Positions 23,401 through 38,400 of a stretch of 64,000 bases of DNA are shown here, one piece after another; positions within the stretch are counted from its first letter, which is position 1; each line of letters opens with the position of its first letter. This DNA is from Asterias amurensis (Eukaryota; Echinodermata; Asteroidea; Forcipulatida; Asteriidae). The notes beneath the pieces are model-generated. The model made no database searches. It had not been told where the DNA came from and saw only the letters and a program-made list of their open reading frames with translations. The DNA is taken from NCBI RefSeq assembly GCF_032118995.1, contig NC_092660.1:1007501-1071500 (forward strand), given 5' to 3'. The position numbers and the translations under genes were made by a program.

Positions 23401-26400
23401 TTACCAAGTCAGCTCGTCCACTAGAGATTCTCTTGCCTCAATTGGTTATTGACAATATTCCCATCAACAGGGTATCTTCTGCAAAATTTCTGGGCGTTAC
23501 CATTGATCAAAGCCTTTCCTGGACTGAACACATTTCTTCTATTTCTAAAACCGTTTCCCGAAACACAGGCGTTCTATCTAAACTCCGCTTCTTTCTTCCA
23601 GCTACCTCTATGCACTTACTGTACAACTCTCTTATTCTACCGTATTTGAATTATTGTAACATTGTCTGGGCGCATACCAGCAATAGTAAATTGAACGCCT
23701 TGTCTGTTATCCAAAAAAGGGCCATTCGAATATGCACTTTTTCTCATTTCCGGGACCACTCTGCACCCCTTTTCGCGCGTCTATGCACCCTTACGCTTAC
23801 TGGCATCAATAAACTTCAAACTGGCATTTTTATGTTCAAATATACTAATAATCTCCTTCCTCGATCATTTTCCACTTTCTTCACATCGGTTCATGAAGTC
23901 CATGACTACTCAACCAGATCCCGTAATAACCTGTTTCTTCCTTTCACCCGCACCCTGTACTCTAGTATGGGGCGCCGTTTGTCCATTAATTGTTTGACAC
24001 TTTTAAGGCATGTTTTTACCATGGTTTACAGCAATTAGATGTAAACCATAGAAACTGTTGCCAAATCCTGTTATGGTTTACATACCAGTAAAGTATTTGT
24101 TGTGTTTAAGTTTATGGTTTACAAACCATGAACATACAAAAAACATTTACAAATCATGGTTCATAAACCAAGAAAATTTACGCATCTTAAAAACATGGTT
24201 TATAAACCATAAAAAATGAAGCATCAAATTCATGGTTTACAAATCATGGTTTACAAACCATGAAAATTGAGACATCTAAAAAACATGGTTTATAAACCAT
24301 GAAAATTGGAGGATAAAAATCGTGGTTTACAAATCATGGTTTATAAACCATAACAAATGAACCATAAAATCATGGTTTGTGACAATGGTTTATAAACCAT
24401 AAAAATCAAGACTTCTTAAAAAACATGGTTTATAAACCATGAAAATCGAGACTTCTTAAAAAACATGGTTTATAAACCATGAAAATTTACACATCTCAAA
24501 AACGTTGTTTGTAAACCATAAAAAAAGTGCACTTACAAATCATGGTTTACAAACCATAAAAATGTGCACTCAGAAATCATGGTTTACAAACCATAAAAAA
24601 TGGTGCACTCAGAAATCATGGTTTATAAACCATGAAAACGTGCACTCACAAATCATGTTTGTAAATAAAAAAATTGCTCTCATCTGATTACAAACATTTT
24701 CTCATATATTGTACTGTTTGCTTTTTGCTTACTAGCAGCAGTTCCTGATTTCACCTGCTTCAACCAAAGACTTTATGCAACAGCAGGAAGTTCACATTTT
24801 TTTGGTGGCTACAATAGTGGTAGTGACTATGGAGCAGACGTCTCCTTTGAGCGTGTCCTAGATACTGGCAATGGCAGTAATCTACCAACTGGAGGATTAG
24901 ACAGAGATCATCCAGCCTCTTCAATCAGTGCCAGACAATATATCATGTCTGCCTCCATTGGGGCAGACAGATTCGGTGCTTACAACTGTATCTTCAGGTC
25001 ACAAGACCCAGTTAAGATAACAACAATAGTTTTGCGGGAAGATGGTAAGAGACATGGTATACTCCTGTCATGTTACTTTAACATAAATTAATTATGTTTT
25101 GCCATCATCAAGATATGGTCTGTGGCAAGAGTTTAGATTACTGTTGACACATAAAACTTATTCAAGAATTGGCCATTAAGAAGGTAAATTGTATTAATTT
25201 CACCTAACACCTTTGACACCCTTGAATCACTTTTTAAACAAAACATTTTGTTTTATATTTTGTAAAAAGTCACACTAGTTTCAAACAAAAGAAATGACTA
25301 TCCAATTGCTTTATTCATTTTCGTTAGATATTATAATCCACCTTGATTACATGTGCTTGAGACGATGTAACATTGACAATGACACAGTTCTGTCAATCAA
25401 CATAACGGTCGATCAACTGAGCTTATTATTGATTGTAGGTGATGTATCTCCAGCTTCATCCACCTTGACTACGAGTGCTGGAGAGGATGTTACATTGACA
25501 ATGACACAGCATAAAGGATCACTGTCTGATCTTCGATGGAAACACAATGGTGATGACGTCACTGCATGGAATGGCCAATCAAGCATCAGTATTCTTAATG
25601 TCCAACCTCATCATGCTGGTATCTATGAATGCTTCATAGATGGCAGACATCATCTACAGAACCATGCACTTATGAAACTCCTTGTAAGGAGTAAGTAGCC
25701 AGATTTTAAATTTTTGTTTATGCCCCGGGGTTTGCGAAGCCACCGAAGTGGCATACTGTTACCGACATGTCCTTCCGAATGTTGGTCGGTGGATGGGTTT
25801 GGCCGTGCATGTTTGTGTGTTATGGTGCTGTATGGCTTGTGTGTGCGTGTGCGTACATGCAAATTACAACTCCATATTGAGTGGAAATGTCTCAAGAGCG
25901 GGAGTAGGGGCATGTACAATTACATGGGCACAATCATCATCACAACCTTGTCAGTTAAACTGTGATGAGAGGGAATAGTTTGCACAATTTGTTCCCTTAG
26001 TATAGGATTCTACATTTATATTATATCTACATTTATACAATATATTATTCTTAATCATTCTTATTTTAATTGTGTATTATAGAGTTTTGTTAGATAGGGG
26101 ATGGGACTGTCCTGATAGCGTTTGGTCCTGTGTACCACTCGGTTTTCAGTTTGTTTGAGTTGCGTTGTTGCATACTAGTTGTTACCTGCTTCAAACCTTT
26201 TCAATCTTGTCACTTTTCACTGCCACAAAATGTAAATCTAGTCACACACCAACAGTCTTTACATCAAATAGTATACAAATAATGAATGTTTATGAGTGCA
26301 GGTGCGAATATGTTCATGAGTTGAAAGATGGAATGTTCTATTCAATGAGGCGGAGCCGAGTTGAATAGAACATTCCACCTTTCACTGAATGAAAATATTT

Positions 26401-29400
26401 GCACTATTGCACGAACCAAAACAAATTCATTATTTGATTTATACAACATCCAAGTAGATCTTTGTCATCTTGATAAGCGTAGGCCTACAATTTGTAATCG
26501 TGAAATTTCACCCGTTTCTTTTGGTTCGGCCTGTTAGATTAAACAGTGACATTGTGCGTTTTGTACAGCTATTTTGAGACACGCATACGCCAAATGTAGT
26601 ATTGTGTGCCTTGCAGTAACACTGCTGCGTTTCAAAGACGTGTGCACGCAGTGATGTTTTTACTCGGCGTGCAATAGTACTTTTCGGATGGAACAAAAAA
26701 TGCATGGTGAGAGTGACGTAGCGTGCAACAGTACTTTTATTTGCTATCACTTGACGGACAATCCTCCAATGAAATGTCAAGGATCTGCTCAAGTGTTATA
26801 TAAAAGGTCTAACACTAAATTGATGTTCATTACCAATTTTAAGATTTATCTTATTGTAGGATCTCAAATGAAATTGAATTGAATTGATAGTAATAAAGAC
26901 ATGTTTGATAAATTTCATTTTCAGAGTGCTCTCCCAATAAATGGGGTCCATCATGCGATAATGACTGCCCATTCTGCTACAATGGCGGTCAGTGTGACGA
27001 TGAGAATGGTGACTGTATCTGCGCTCCAGGATTCAGTGGTTTACACTGTGATGAAACATGTAAGTTGAGCAGTTTATTTTGGTTTTTAAATTACAAATTG
27101 AGTAATTGTCAGTAGATTCATAACCATCGATTATGTTAAGGATAATGGACGAGAAAGTGTAGATTCGTGGATAGAATGTACGAGCTGAGGGTGAGTACAG
27201 TGTAGTCACGAATCTACACTTTTTAGTCTATTCTCTGACTTAAACTATTTCCCTCAATCTGGTTGTAGCCAGAACAATTTGAGTGGTGGGCAATAAATCT
27301 ATTTATTTTTATAGTCCACGAAGGGTGAGCAGGTCAACAAAATTGTTCATGTTTAATTATTTGGCCATCATTGCTGCAGTTCAAATTTCAGGCATGATGC
27401 CAGGTTTCCAAACTGCTCATGTTATGGGGGCCTTGCATTAAGTTGATTGGCCTCGACTGTGAAAGATACTCCTTCATTTTAGCTGGGTCAATGCACAGGG
27501 GACAACTTTAGTTTATTCAAGGAGAAATCTGTGCTGGGCAAAAATTGTGAGTCCTGGGCCCAATTTCATAGAGCTGCTAAGCACACAAATTTGCTTAGCA
27601 TGAAATTTCTTCCTTGATAAAAATAGGATTACCAACCAAATTTCCACATGGTTTTCAAAATAAGCAAACAACAGCTGAATACCAGTAACAAGAAATATGC
27701 AATAAATGGAAATTTTGTTGGTAATCCTGTTTTTATCAAGGAAGAAATTTCATGCTAAGCAATTTTTTTGTACTTAGCAGGTCTATGAAATTGGGCCCTG
27801 GGCAGGCCCAACATGGCTACAACACTGATGGACATCATTATAGTCATGCCAGAAGGCATTGTGTGTCCTCAGATGAAGTGGTATAAGTTCTCTCTATGCA
27901 CCTGACTCTGGTGACTGTATCTGCGCTGACCTCGAGCTGCGGCACGTCACATTCACATTCTGCTCTCATTTTATCCTCCCGTTTCAGTGTTTTTGTACGT
28001 TTTTCGTCTTTTTAAATATGTTCCTGTGATCAGTAATAAGTTATAGTCTACACAGAACTGTGTTCTACCGCGTTTCGCTGGTGATTTCGCCCTGTTTTTG
28101 AGAGTGTTTATGTTCTCAATTTTCGCCTTGGATTGGCACTGCGTGTTACTGAACTATCCACCCAGCTTGCTGATGCATGCAATGTTAGCTGACACTGTCA
28201 CCGATTCTTAGTACGTGCTCACTGAATCTTTGTTCTGCCAACCATGTCTCCATTGTGCTACAATAAAGCAACCCTTCATGCACTGAACAACGCGAAAGGA
28301 GCAGGTAATCACCATTCTCTACCTGATCCATTATGGCGCCTACTTTCGCACCTTGGTATTCTGACTAACTGTACGAGAAGAGGTTGTCGTGCTGGCATCC
28401 ACAAAAAACGTAAGATCATGCCAATATCTATGAAACGTCAAACTGTTTGGAACTTACCTGTGTGCAGGGGTGTGGTTGACAATAATCTGACCTGTGTTCC
28501 TATCAATCACAATCAGCGGCAGAATCTGATATATGTTCCAGTAATAAGGAAACAACCACTACAACAAGGGACGCAGTTGACCAAGTTTGCTTCGTGGAAT
28601 GCTTGTTCCATTAATAACAAGGTTGCATCAATTTGTGATTTTGTGTCGGATCATGACATTGACATTTTAGCCCTTCAAGAAACATGGTTAACTGGCACCG
28701 ATCGCGACAACTGCACACTAGCCTCCATTAAACAATCGCTGCCCAACTATGACGTTATTCACAAACCCAGAACATCACGGCGTGGTGGCGGTGTTGGTTT
28801 CATCTTTAAGCGTGGTTTCACTACTGCCAACAGCATATGCTGAGTGTTGCAAGGAATACAGACGGTGCCTTGAGATATCTAAACGCGACTATCATAACTC
28901 CCGTATTGTAAACAGCAGCACGAAGGAGCTTTTTCGGATCGTTACCTCATTGAGTGCTCCTGTCGAAAGGATGAAGTTACCTTCTCACCGTTCCACAAAT
29001 GCTCTTGCCAACGATTTTGCTGACTACTTTGTGGAAAAAGTTTGCACACTCAGAAGTGATCTGGACACCACAAGTCTCCCAGGTCTGCAATTACATTCAC
29101 AACAGCAATGCGCATCCTCGTTCTCCACATTTGATGAAGTGTCTGCCGATACAGTTCAGAAAATGATAATGAACTCGCCCTCAAAAAGCTGTCCACTCGA
29201 TCCTATCCCTACCACACTCCTCAAAAAGTGCATGGACGGTTTGCTGCCAGTTATGGTTCAGATAATCAACTCATCACTTTCAACTGGGGTTGTTCCACTG
29301 AGCTTCAAATCTGCGAGGGTAATTCCTTTGATCAAAAACACGAAGCTCGACCAAAACTTGTTGAAAAACTACCGGCCAATCTCACTTCTTAGTTTTATAT

Positions 29401-32400
29401 CTAAGCTTCTGGAGAGGTGTTGCATGCATCAAATTAACGATTACTTCGCCTGTAACAGTTTACATGCAATCGCACAATCTGCTTATCGACCTCATCACTC
29501 CACCGAAACGGCCTTACTGCGAGTTCAGAACGATCTTCTTCTTGCTATTGATCAGCACAGTGAGGCACTCCTCATCTTACTTGATTTTAGCTCGGCGTTT
29601 GACACCATAGACCACGCCATTTTGCTTGGACGCCTTGAGAGCCGGTATGGCATAACTGGGACTGCTTTACAATGGTTCAGATCTTACCTGAGTGACCGTT
29701 CCCAAACTGTGGCCATTGGTGAGGCTGCATCCTCAGTGCATCACATACCCTGGGGTGTTCCTCAAGGTTCAGTTTGCGGTGCTTCACTGTTTACCTTCTA
29801 CACAGCTCCAATCAGTGATATAATGACAAAACATTGCATCAATCATGTCATGTATGCTGATGATACTCAGCTCTACTTACTCTTCAAGCCATCAGAGGGC
29901 ACTGCAGCAGTTCATCGTCTGGAGGACTGCGTGAAGGACATTGAGGAGTGAGCTGTCTACAACAAACTCCAGCTTAATAACAGTAAAACAGAGATTCTTC
30001 ATTTTAGCTCTCGCTTCCGCAGCTCAACAGATCTTCCACCAGCCATGATCGGTGACTCAGTTGTCGATTATTGCACCGAAGCTCGAAGCCTAGGAGTTGT
30101 TTTCGATAGTGAGCTTCGCATGAAGGTCCATGTCAGTAACATCTGCCGAGCCGGATGGTCCTTCATTTACAGGATAGGCAAAATCCGAAGCTATCTAGAC
30201 GAACCAGTGACACTGAAGCTAATACACGCCTTCGTGACATCTCATATTGACAGCTGTAACAGCCTTCTTATTGGCCTTCCAACCAATGAACTAAACAGAC
30301 TCCAGCGCCTACAGAATGCTGCCGCCAGATTGGTCTGTTGAGTTAAACGTCACGAGCATATAACCCCAATCCTCCAATCACTCCATTGGCTACCAGTTTC
30401 ACAACGGATAATCTACAAGACTCTCATTCTTACCTTCAAAGCACTCCACAACCTTGCCCCTTCGTACATACAGGACCTCGTTCATTGTCATCAACCCACA
30501 CGCACCCTTCGTTCCGCATCCCTTAACCTCTTGCAACTGCCCTCACCTCCTCTGACATCTACCTATGGTGGCAGAGCCTTCAGTATCGCTGCCCCCCTCC
30601 TTATGGAATAAGCTTCCATCACATTTTAAGGACTGTTCATGTATTGACATTTTTAAGCGTCATTTGAAGACATATCTTTTTAGGCAATATTATTTTAAAT
30701 AATTGTTTTTGTAGAGTTGTTTCTACTTTTTCACTGGCTGGTCCAGATTTGCCTTGTAGCTTTTTTGTACTTGTCTTTTTAAACCGTTTTCTTCAGAAAC
30801 CCTCTGTATTGTAATGTTGTATTTTGTAAATTGTTTTTTTACCTTTGTATCTAGCGCTTTGAGGCCTTATTTGGCAATTTGGCGCTTTATAAATATCTTT
30901 TTATTATTATTATTATTATTAAAATGTTTGTTCAGAGGACAGAGGATAGTACTCAGGGTATGAAGAGCTCAATACACACTGGTGTAATGGCAAAAACCAA
31001 ATAGTATGACCTGAAAATGTTGAAATCATAGGACTGTACGTGTACCTGTATAGAAAAATCTGCCATTTCTATGGATCACTAAAAAACGTCTACTTTTAAG
31101 GAACACTATTTTTAGAGGACTAATTTTTATTTCACTGTTAAATATGTTTGCAGTGCGGGGCAAAAACTGGTTTGGTCAGGACAGTCAGCTGACATGTAGC
31201 AGTCGGAATCCAGTTATAGCTTGCCAGGGACACTTGATGTGTCCTCCGGATCCCTTTGGATGTACATGTGCAGCTAGCTTCACAGGCCAGAAATGTGAAG
31301 ACGGTAGGTTTTTTATCAAGCTCATAATGACAATCAGATTAACCCTTTTTAATTTAAGTTGAGTTCTTCGTAAACTATGTTTGAGCATGTAAACAATAAA
31401 AGATAATATCAAATACAGAATAAAAGTGCAAAAAACCCAATGCAAATACATGGCTTTTCACTATCAGTCAAGACTTAAAAAAAAAATTCTTTTGACAGTA
31501 ATTGAAAACTTTGAAGAGAAAAGGCATAAACATTATAGAATGATGTCCTAGCTAAGTAACCTAACCCTCCCCAAAATCTCAAAAGATTTTCTAAAGGAAT
31601 TTTGTGATTGGAGTGGATTGAAAACTGTGGGCTAAAATAAATATTGCTCTCACTGGGTTTAGTATACCAATCTTATACAGGTAAAAGCCTGATCATTTTT
31701 ATGCTGAGTTAACATAGAATGGAGGATAATGAACTTTCGAAGAGGCACCAATGTCAAAAACAGGGCAACAAGCCAAGGCTATGTGGTATTAATCTAATTC
31801 CAGGCCTTGAAAGTACAGAAATATTTTCCTTTAAATAAGCAAGGAACAATCTCCCTGATGTTTTATGTTCCTTTTAGGAAAAATAAATCCTCATATTTCA
31901 TACTTTCAAATGGTTTACTTTAGTTGTGTTTTTTTAAGAAGTAGCAATAGTAAACTGGAAGGTGGTTCCATGTTCAAGTAGAAGGAATTAGATTTGGAAC
32001 AATGAGAGCTAACTTTATTTTCATATGCAAGCCAAAAGACAAACACAGTCAGTCAAAATTATTATATTAACTTGTCAAATGGATTGCCTTATTTTCTTTT
32101 ACAGATTGTGAAGACGGATACTTTGGTGCTGGTTGTAAGCTAAAATGTAACTGTGCGGGTAATGCAGTGTGCGACAAGGGAAATGGCACATGCGGAAGTG
32201 GAGTAAATTGTACAACTGGCTTCACAGGAGAAAATTGTCAGAGTAAGGAAGTATAAAACTTATTGTGATACATGTGAGCTTGTCATTTATTCCCAGATTC
32301 CTCATTTCAATTTCAAAGGCAGACAATTGAAGTCACATCTGGTAGTCTGTTGATTTGTGGCTCTGGATGTTTTAAACTCTTCACATTGGTAATCAAAAAA

Positions 32401-35400
32401 CATTTTTTATGCCCATGCCCACTGTTATCTTTTACAACTTTTTGGAGCCTAGAAGTTGTCCTGGGTGTTAACCAATGTCCTATGTAGACAAGTCCAGTAG
32501 AAGTCTAGGCATGTAAACACATTGTCTGATATGAAATGTATGTTTATATTTAGCTCTCTTTTGAAAATTGTTGATATTAAACTGAAAATAAAGAAAACAA
32601 AATTCACAGACCCAATAAACTATCCTTTGCTTTTCAAACATTCATTGATCTATTCTGATTAGAGAAAACAAATTTAACTGTCAACTCTTTCATGCGCCAA
32701 CCTGTCGCTAGCAACAGTTTTAAATCCTTTCCGAAAAATAGTTGTCAAACAAAAGATAAAGATCGCACCACCACACAATTTTCAGGATTGGAAAGAGGAC
32801 TCTTGAGGGTGCTATTGTAACCTACTTTTGGGAGGTTGCCATTTTCAACAAATGAATAATCAATTATTGTGCATGATAGGGTCCTTTTGCGTCCTGCTTG
32901 ATGTCAGTGGCATGACACAGTCAAGAGCTAACATATTCAATAAATGTAAAATGTCAGTCTTTATTAGGAAAAAAAACCAGGAAAAGGTCAGGAAAAATAT
33001 GTCTCAATTATTTATCCTCAAACACAGTTGCGGTACACAAGACATCATATTGAGTGTGTCAATTTTAATTTCATACTTCCTGCTGAAAATGGCGAAAATT
33101 TAGACATTTTACCAACAATTCATTTCGCCTTGTAAAATATACTTTCTGTTAAAATCTGTCATTCTACACTATTTTTAAATATAGTTTGTCCTGATGGTCA
33201 GTTTGGAGTTAACTGTACGCACAGATGCCATTGTGATAATGATGCAGTTTGTGACAAAGGCAACGGGAAATGCCCAAATAATGGAATGTGTGGAAACGGC
33301 TTCAGAGGTGAAAACTGCCAAAGTAAGTATGACAACAGACCTACTTTGTTTCCAACTGACCATCGGTCCTTTTCCTGTTCCTTACATAAACATGATGGAA
33401 ATGACTTGTTATTGAGACAAACTACATGTATAGTCATGCAGACAGTAATTATTGACTTGATATAATAAAGTCAACTATAATAAGTTATTGTATTCTCATC
33501 CACAGCAGTGATCAGCAGAGAATTTGTGATTAACAGCTTGTACACTTTTTGACCACTTTATAAGCATTGTGGTGTCATTTATAAGTTACAGAAAAGGAAA
33601 TTAACTTGGGGTTGCGCAAAGTTAATTGGCTAGAGCAGGGTTTAACTGAACCTGTGAGCTCGAGATTAACATGACGGTGCTCAACTGACCAATATATAGC
33701 CCTGACAGTCTCCCTATTTTGCTAATATTATTTTTATGATAGTTATCATTATTATTAACATTATTATTATTATTATTCAGGCTATTCTACACATGTTCTC
33801 TTATTGTTAGGGTATTCAAACACTGAAAGTCACCTGGAAGTGGTATTTTTTCAAAATAAAGCTTTTGCTACTAATATATGTGTTTTGATGAGTGGAATGT
33901 GAATAAACAGTTAACTAAGGTTTTAAAAAATTAGTTCTTATGTTATTTACAAATTTAAGAGTAGACCCCGACCCGAGAGGGCACTGTTCGTAACGTCAAT
34001 CGAGGCAGACTTTGCCTGTAATGCGTAGAGTAAACAAAAATTGCAAAGTACATGTACGGACCAAGTCGTGAGTTTGTACGTTTCAAAAAAAGATTTTTTT
34101 TTTTTTTTTTTTCCGGCAATGCCGACCAGGTGTATTGCTGCTGAATGCAGAAAAACACTTTTTGAAATGTACCAACTCACGACTTGGACGTACATGTACT
34201 TTGCACGTGTGTTTACTATACGCATTGCAGGCAAAGTCTGCCTCAATTGACGTCACAAAAGGGGTAGGCGAAGTCAGCCCCCCAAACAACTTTATATATT
34301 TTTTAAACATATAAATCGTGACAAACAATTACTAAAAAAATTGTTTTATTGTTCGTAAGCATATACTCTTATGTTTGAAAGAAAAAAAATGCTATTTCCA
34401 GGTGACTTGAAGGTATTGAAAGCACAGTTATTTGGAATTTTTTATTAAACACTTTTAAACACAAATGTTTTCTTTCAGACTCTTGCCCGTATGGTCAGAC
34501 TGGTCTTCATCCAGACTGTACAGCGTGTTATGGTAAGGTTAGCAAATGACTTGATGAGCATTAAAAAAAATCTTTAATCACTGATTTTTCAAAACATGTT
34601 AGCCATAATGAAAATTTGTATATTACGCTTTTCAGTTCCAAATTTTTCCTAAAAGTGAAATATGAAACAAGAAAGAAAGGATTTTAATCTTGTGAATTAA
34701 TTCTGATAGTATAAACCATGTGTACCAGTGAAATGGCGGCATGTCTTGACCGAGCGGATAAGATCACCAAGCTCAAGCTCTGGTGTGTCTGTTCAGCAGA
34801 GTGTGGGTTCAAGTCCCAGTGGTGACATTAATTGTGTCCTTGAACAAGACTTTTAACCATTATTGCTTGGTACAATGTAACTAAAGCCGTAGTACCCATC
34901 CACGTACCATCGATGCAGTAAAAGACCCACTAGTACACACTATAAATGCTCCTCTCTTAATGTAAAGGAGTGAACATTTCACTACCTTGTTAGAGTGGTG
35001 TCAGTTTCGCTCTTTTGAGAGTGAAAGTCAATCTGTGTCACTCTTTTTAAGTCAAATTGGAATGAACTTCACTCTAATCGAGTTGAAAGTACCTGTCTTT
35101 CACTCCAAAAAGAGTTTTCCGCCATATGGCTCTTATGGAGAGAGAAGGGTTCGCTTCATTATTTCTGGCAGTGAGTTTATTGAATCATTTGAAGGCTGTA
35201 CTAAAAAGGAAAGGAGAAAAAAAGCCCTGAACACCCTTTTCTAAAATATACCCAATTTTGCTCCTATTTGTTTTTTACTAAGAATTGTTAGTGACTCTAA
35301 AAGCTGGCAAACCTTGATAAACACTTGACATAACAAAGGCAACATGAAAGAAATATTTAAGGCAGGAAATGCAAGAAGATGAACACTACTAGAAATTGCA

Positions 35401-38400
35401 CAAAAAGTGCATTTATCATGTTGTTGAAAAACAACTTTTGGGCCTAGTATGTACAATGTGGTTGATCAATTTTTACAGCCGGCACTTGCCACTATTTGCT
35501 AGGAAATGTTAAGTTAAAACAAAATTCCAATACTATAACAATGTTTTTTAATAAAAGCTGTACTCTGGAACAACTTTGGGAAAGGGAGAGAGTGAACAAG
35601 ATTTATGATGGTATTTTTTTTCAGTTCCTGTATCCGTGATCTATCAGGTCAGCTCTAAGCAAGACTCGAGCCAGACCCTTATATGGGCGAAAGCTCCTCA
35701 AAACAAGTGTCCTGTTATTGACTATGCGGTACAGTATAAATTGGTTACGAGAGATCGTTGCCAAGAGGAGGCTGGGGAGTTTGAAACTCTACACAACACA
35801 ACAGAGAGACAGGCTCCTGTACCACATCCTAATTCATCTTTAGAGGCAAATTCAATCTACAAGGTTCGTGTTCTTGCCAGGAATGAGGCAGGACTTGGGA
35901 AGTTTCAGGAGGATGATTATATCGAACATACAACACCTGAGAAGGGTAAGTTCCTGGTAGGAGAGCATCTATAGGGATGGGAACTTTCTGACTTTGAACT
36001 GGATTCATACTTCTTTATGTCTGCCTAGAGAAGATAATACCTGCAATTTGCTTTCATAAAGAATTCATGCTCTTCTGATTAATTTACTGATCTGGTAACC
36101 CTTTTTTCTGAGGATACTGAAATCTATAACTCCAGGGGTTCACAAAAGTTGGAAGTGCTAACATTTCAACATTCATTAAAAAAAAATTGTTCTCACTGAT
36201 TTCAAAAAGTCTATTTTAGTCAGTGAACTGAGCTAGTTTTTCATGAGCATTTATGTCACAAAATGTTACTCTTTTTAATTGGCTTACAAGTGCTTTGTAA
36301 AGAATTGTCTGGATTATAAGGTTATGCTGTAAGAAATTCCTTTCAATGATAAAAAAAGTGTTTTAAGGTAAAATTACAGGCAAAGTGTGACAGCTTTGGA
36401 TTCGAGATAGCAACATCGTTGGTAAGAAAACAAATCAATGGACCCTTCAAAGCGACTAGCACTTTGACCTGTACTATAGGTTTGAGAATATCATCAGTGT
36501 AGAGAGATGAAGAGATGATGAAGAAATGTTCAGGTTTAGAACCCTTTTATTACAATGCTTGATTCTTATACTTTCTAATAATCATTGTGACAGGTCCCAA
36601 CTATTACGCATAAGGAGGTAAAAAGTAAACTTGCTGTTTCGTGTTTTTATTTTAGAGCCAACGGGATCTCCAACAGATTTCAAGACTACTTCAGCAGCGA
36701 AGCATAGTGTGGCATTGAGCTGGAGTGAAACACCATGCGGTCAAAGAAATGGTGTGATATTTAAATACAAAGTGAGTCTTCATAGCAGATTGTTTCGATC
36801 AAAACAATTTACTCATGTCAATCCTATTATAAATTCAAACTTTCAGTATTTGAAACTTCATTCATAAATACCTCAGACAGTTTCGCTAATCCTATTGGTG
36901 GAGAGCGCGTCACGTGGGGGTGTTTAAACCGTTGATAACTGGTTGTCCGCGCTAGTCTTGATGCAAGACATTTCTTGTTACGGGCGATGCAGGCGCTGTC
37001 GGTGATTTGGCCGCGCTGTGTGTGAAAGGAAAATCAGCGAATAGGCACTAAGACTATACGCGCATGCGCACGAACGGAACCGGAAACACACGCGTACGGA
37101 CATCGTACATGTACATTCAACACGTATACTGAACATACCATGGAGTTGGAAACATACAGAGCTCAAGCACTCGGCGGAAACGGATAAGTTTTACAGAGTT
37201 TCTTACTTTATGACGCCTTTTAACCAAAAAGGTATTTATGAATGGGAATCTAGTTATGTGTACAGGAAATCAAAGTGTGTTGAATCGGTTTTCAACTAGT
37301 GGTTTAAACCCGCCGAGGCCTGGTTCTTGATAATTTACCTCGACTTCGTCTCGGCAAAATTATTAAGAACCAGGCCTCATTGGGATTGAACCACTAGTTG
37401 AAAACCTGTTCACCACACATTGATTCCCTTATTTAAAGTTTCTTGTAGCGATGTGTCAGGTGTAAATTGTTGTAACATTTATCGGTGTCTTTTTATTTCC
37501 CATTCTCAAAACAATGTACAGCTCTCATACAGGGTGCTGGAAAAACCTTATGACACCAACTTCAGTCCAAACAGCTCATTTCAATCGGTCGACATAGATT
37601 CACCAGATATGCACATCAACATCAGCGGTTTAGAACCATCCACAAAATATGATTTCCGACTGAAAGGTTTCAACAGTGTTGGTGTTGGAGAGGATGCAAC
37701 ACTAGAGGCCTTTACTGCAGTTGAGACAGGTATTGTGGGACATCATTCAATTATCACAATTTTGTTAAAATGAATTTATGGAATCCTGCATTCTTCATGA
37801 GTGAATTTAAAACAAGTTTCTTGTTTTAATTTTGTTTTGTCAGCGTTAGTGATATTAACTGTTAAGGGCTTGGTTTATCAAAGTCATTAATAGTAAAAAA
37901 TTTAAAATAAGCAAATGGAGACCTGTCTTTTTTTATTTGTTACTTCGTAGCCTAAAAGTGGCATCTTCTTGTTTTGGAACGTCTCAAAAGTCAGGCACAC
38001 CACACTCGAAAAGAACGTTCTTGTTTCTGTAGACACGTCAGCCTGGACTGCCAGAACCTCTTTTGACTTTTGAGATGCTCTCTTATGATTCTTTAGATAT
38101 AGAATCTTCCCTTGGTAAATTTTATATCTTTGACTTTACAGATCTTCCTGCTCCGACCAAGCTTTCCCAAGACGATGTCTCAAATTTGACTTCTTCCACA
38201 GTCACTATCGCTTTGAATCTTCCATCCTCGTCAGAGTACATTACGTAAGTTGAAATTATTTTTGGCCTGTAATATTCCAGGCCTGGAATTACTCAGACGC
38301 CATTTGCTCACTGCTCTTGGCCTTGGTCCCCCTTCAAATGTTTCCCATAGACTTTTAAGATTTTCCAATAGCCTTTGCCAAAATGAAAATCACCCTGCCC

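Noticed and set aside
24015..24660. CRISPR-like array
   Set aside because: Units are palindromes with short, similar spacers in an animal intron; no cas genes; a satellite-type repeat.
25714..25978. ORFs of 76-89 codons after RPTP exon 3
   Set aside because: They overlap in three frames in intron 3, with no splice support and no domain.
34735..34830. Possible tRNA gene with long variable arm
   Set aside because: Only the promoter boxes resemble a tRNA; it is followed by a SINE body.
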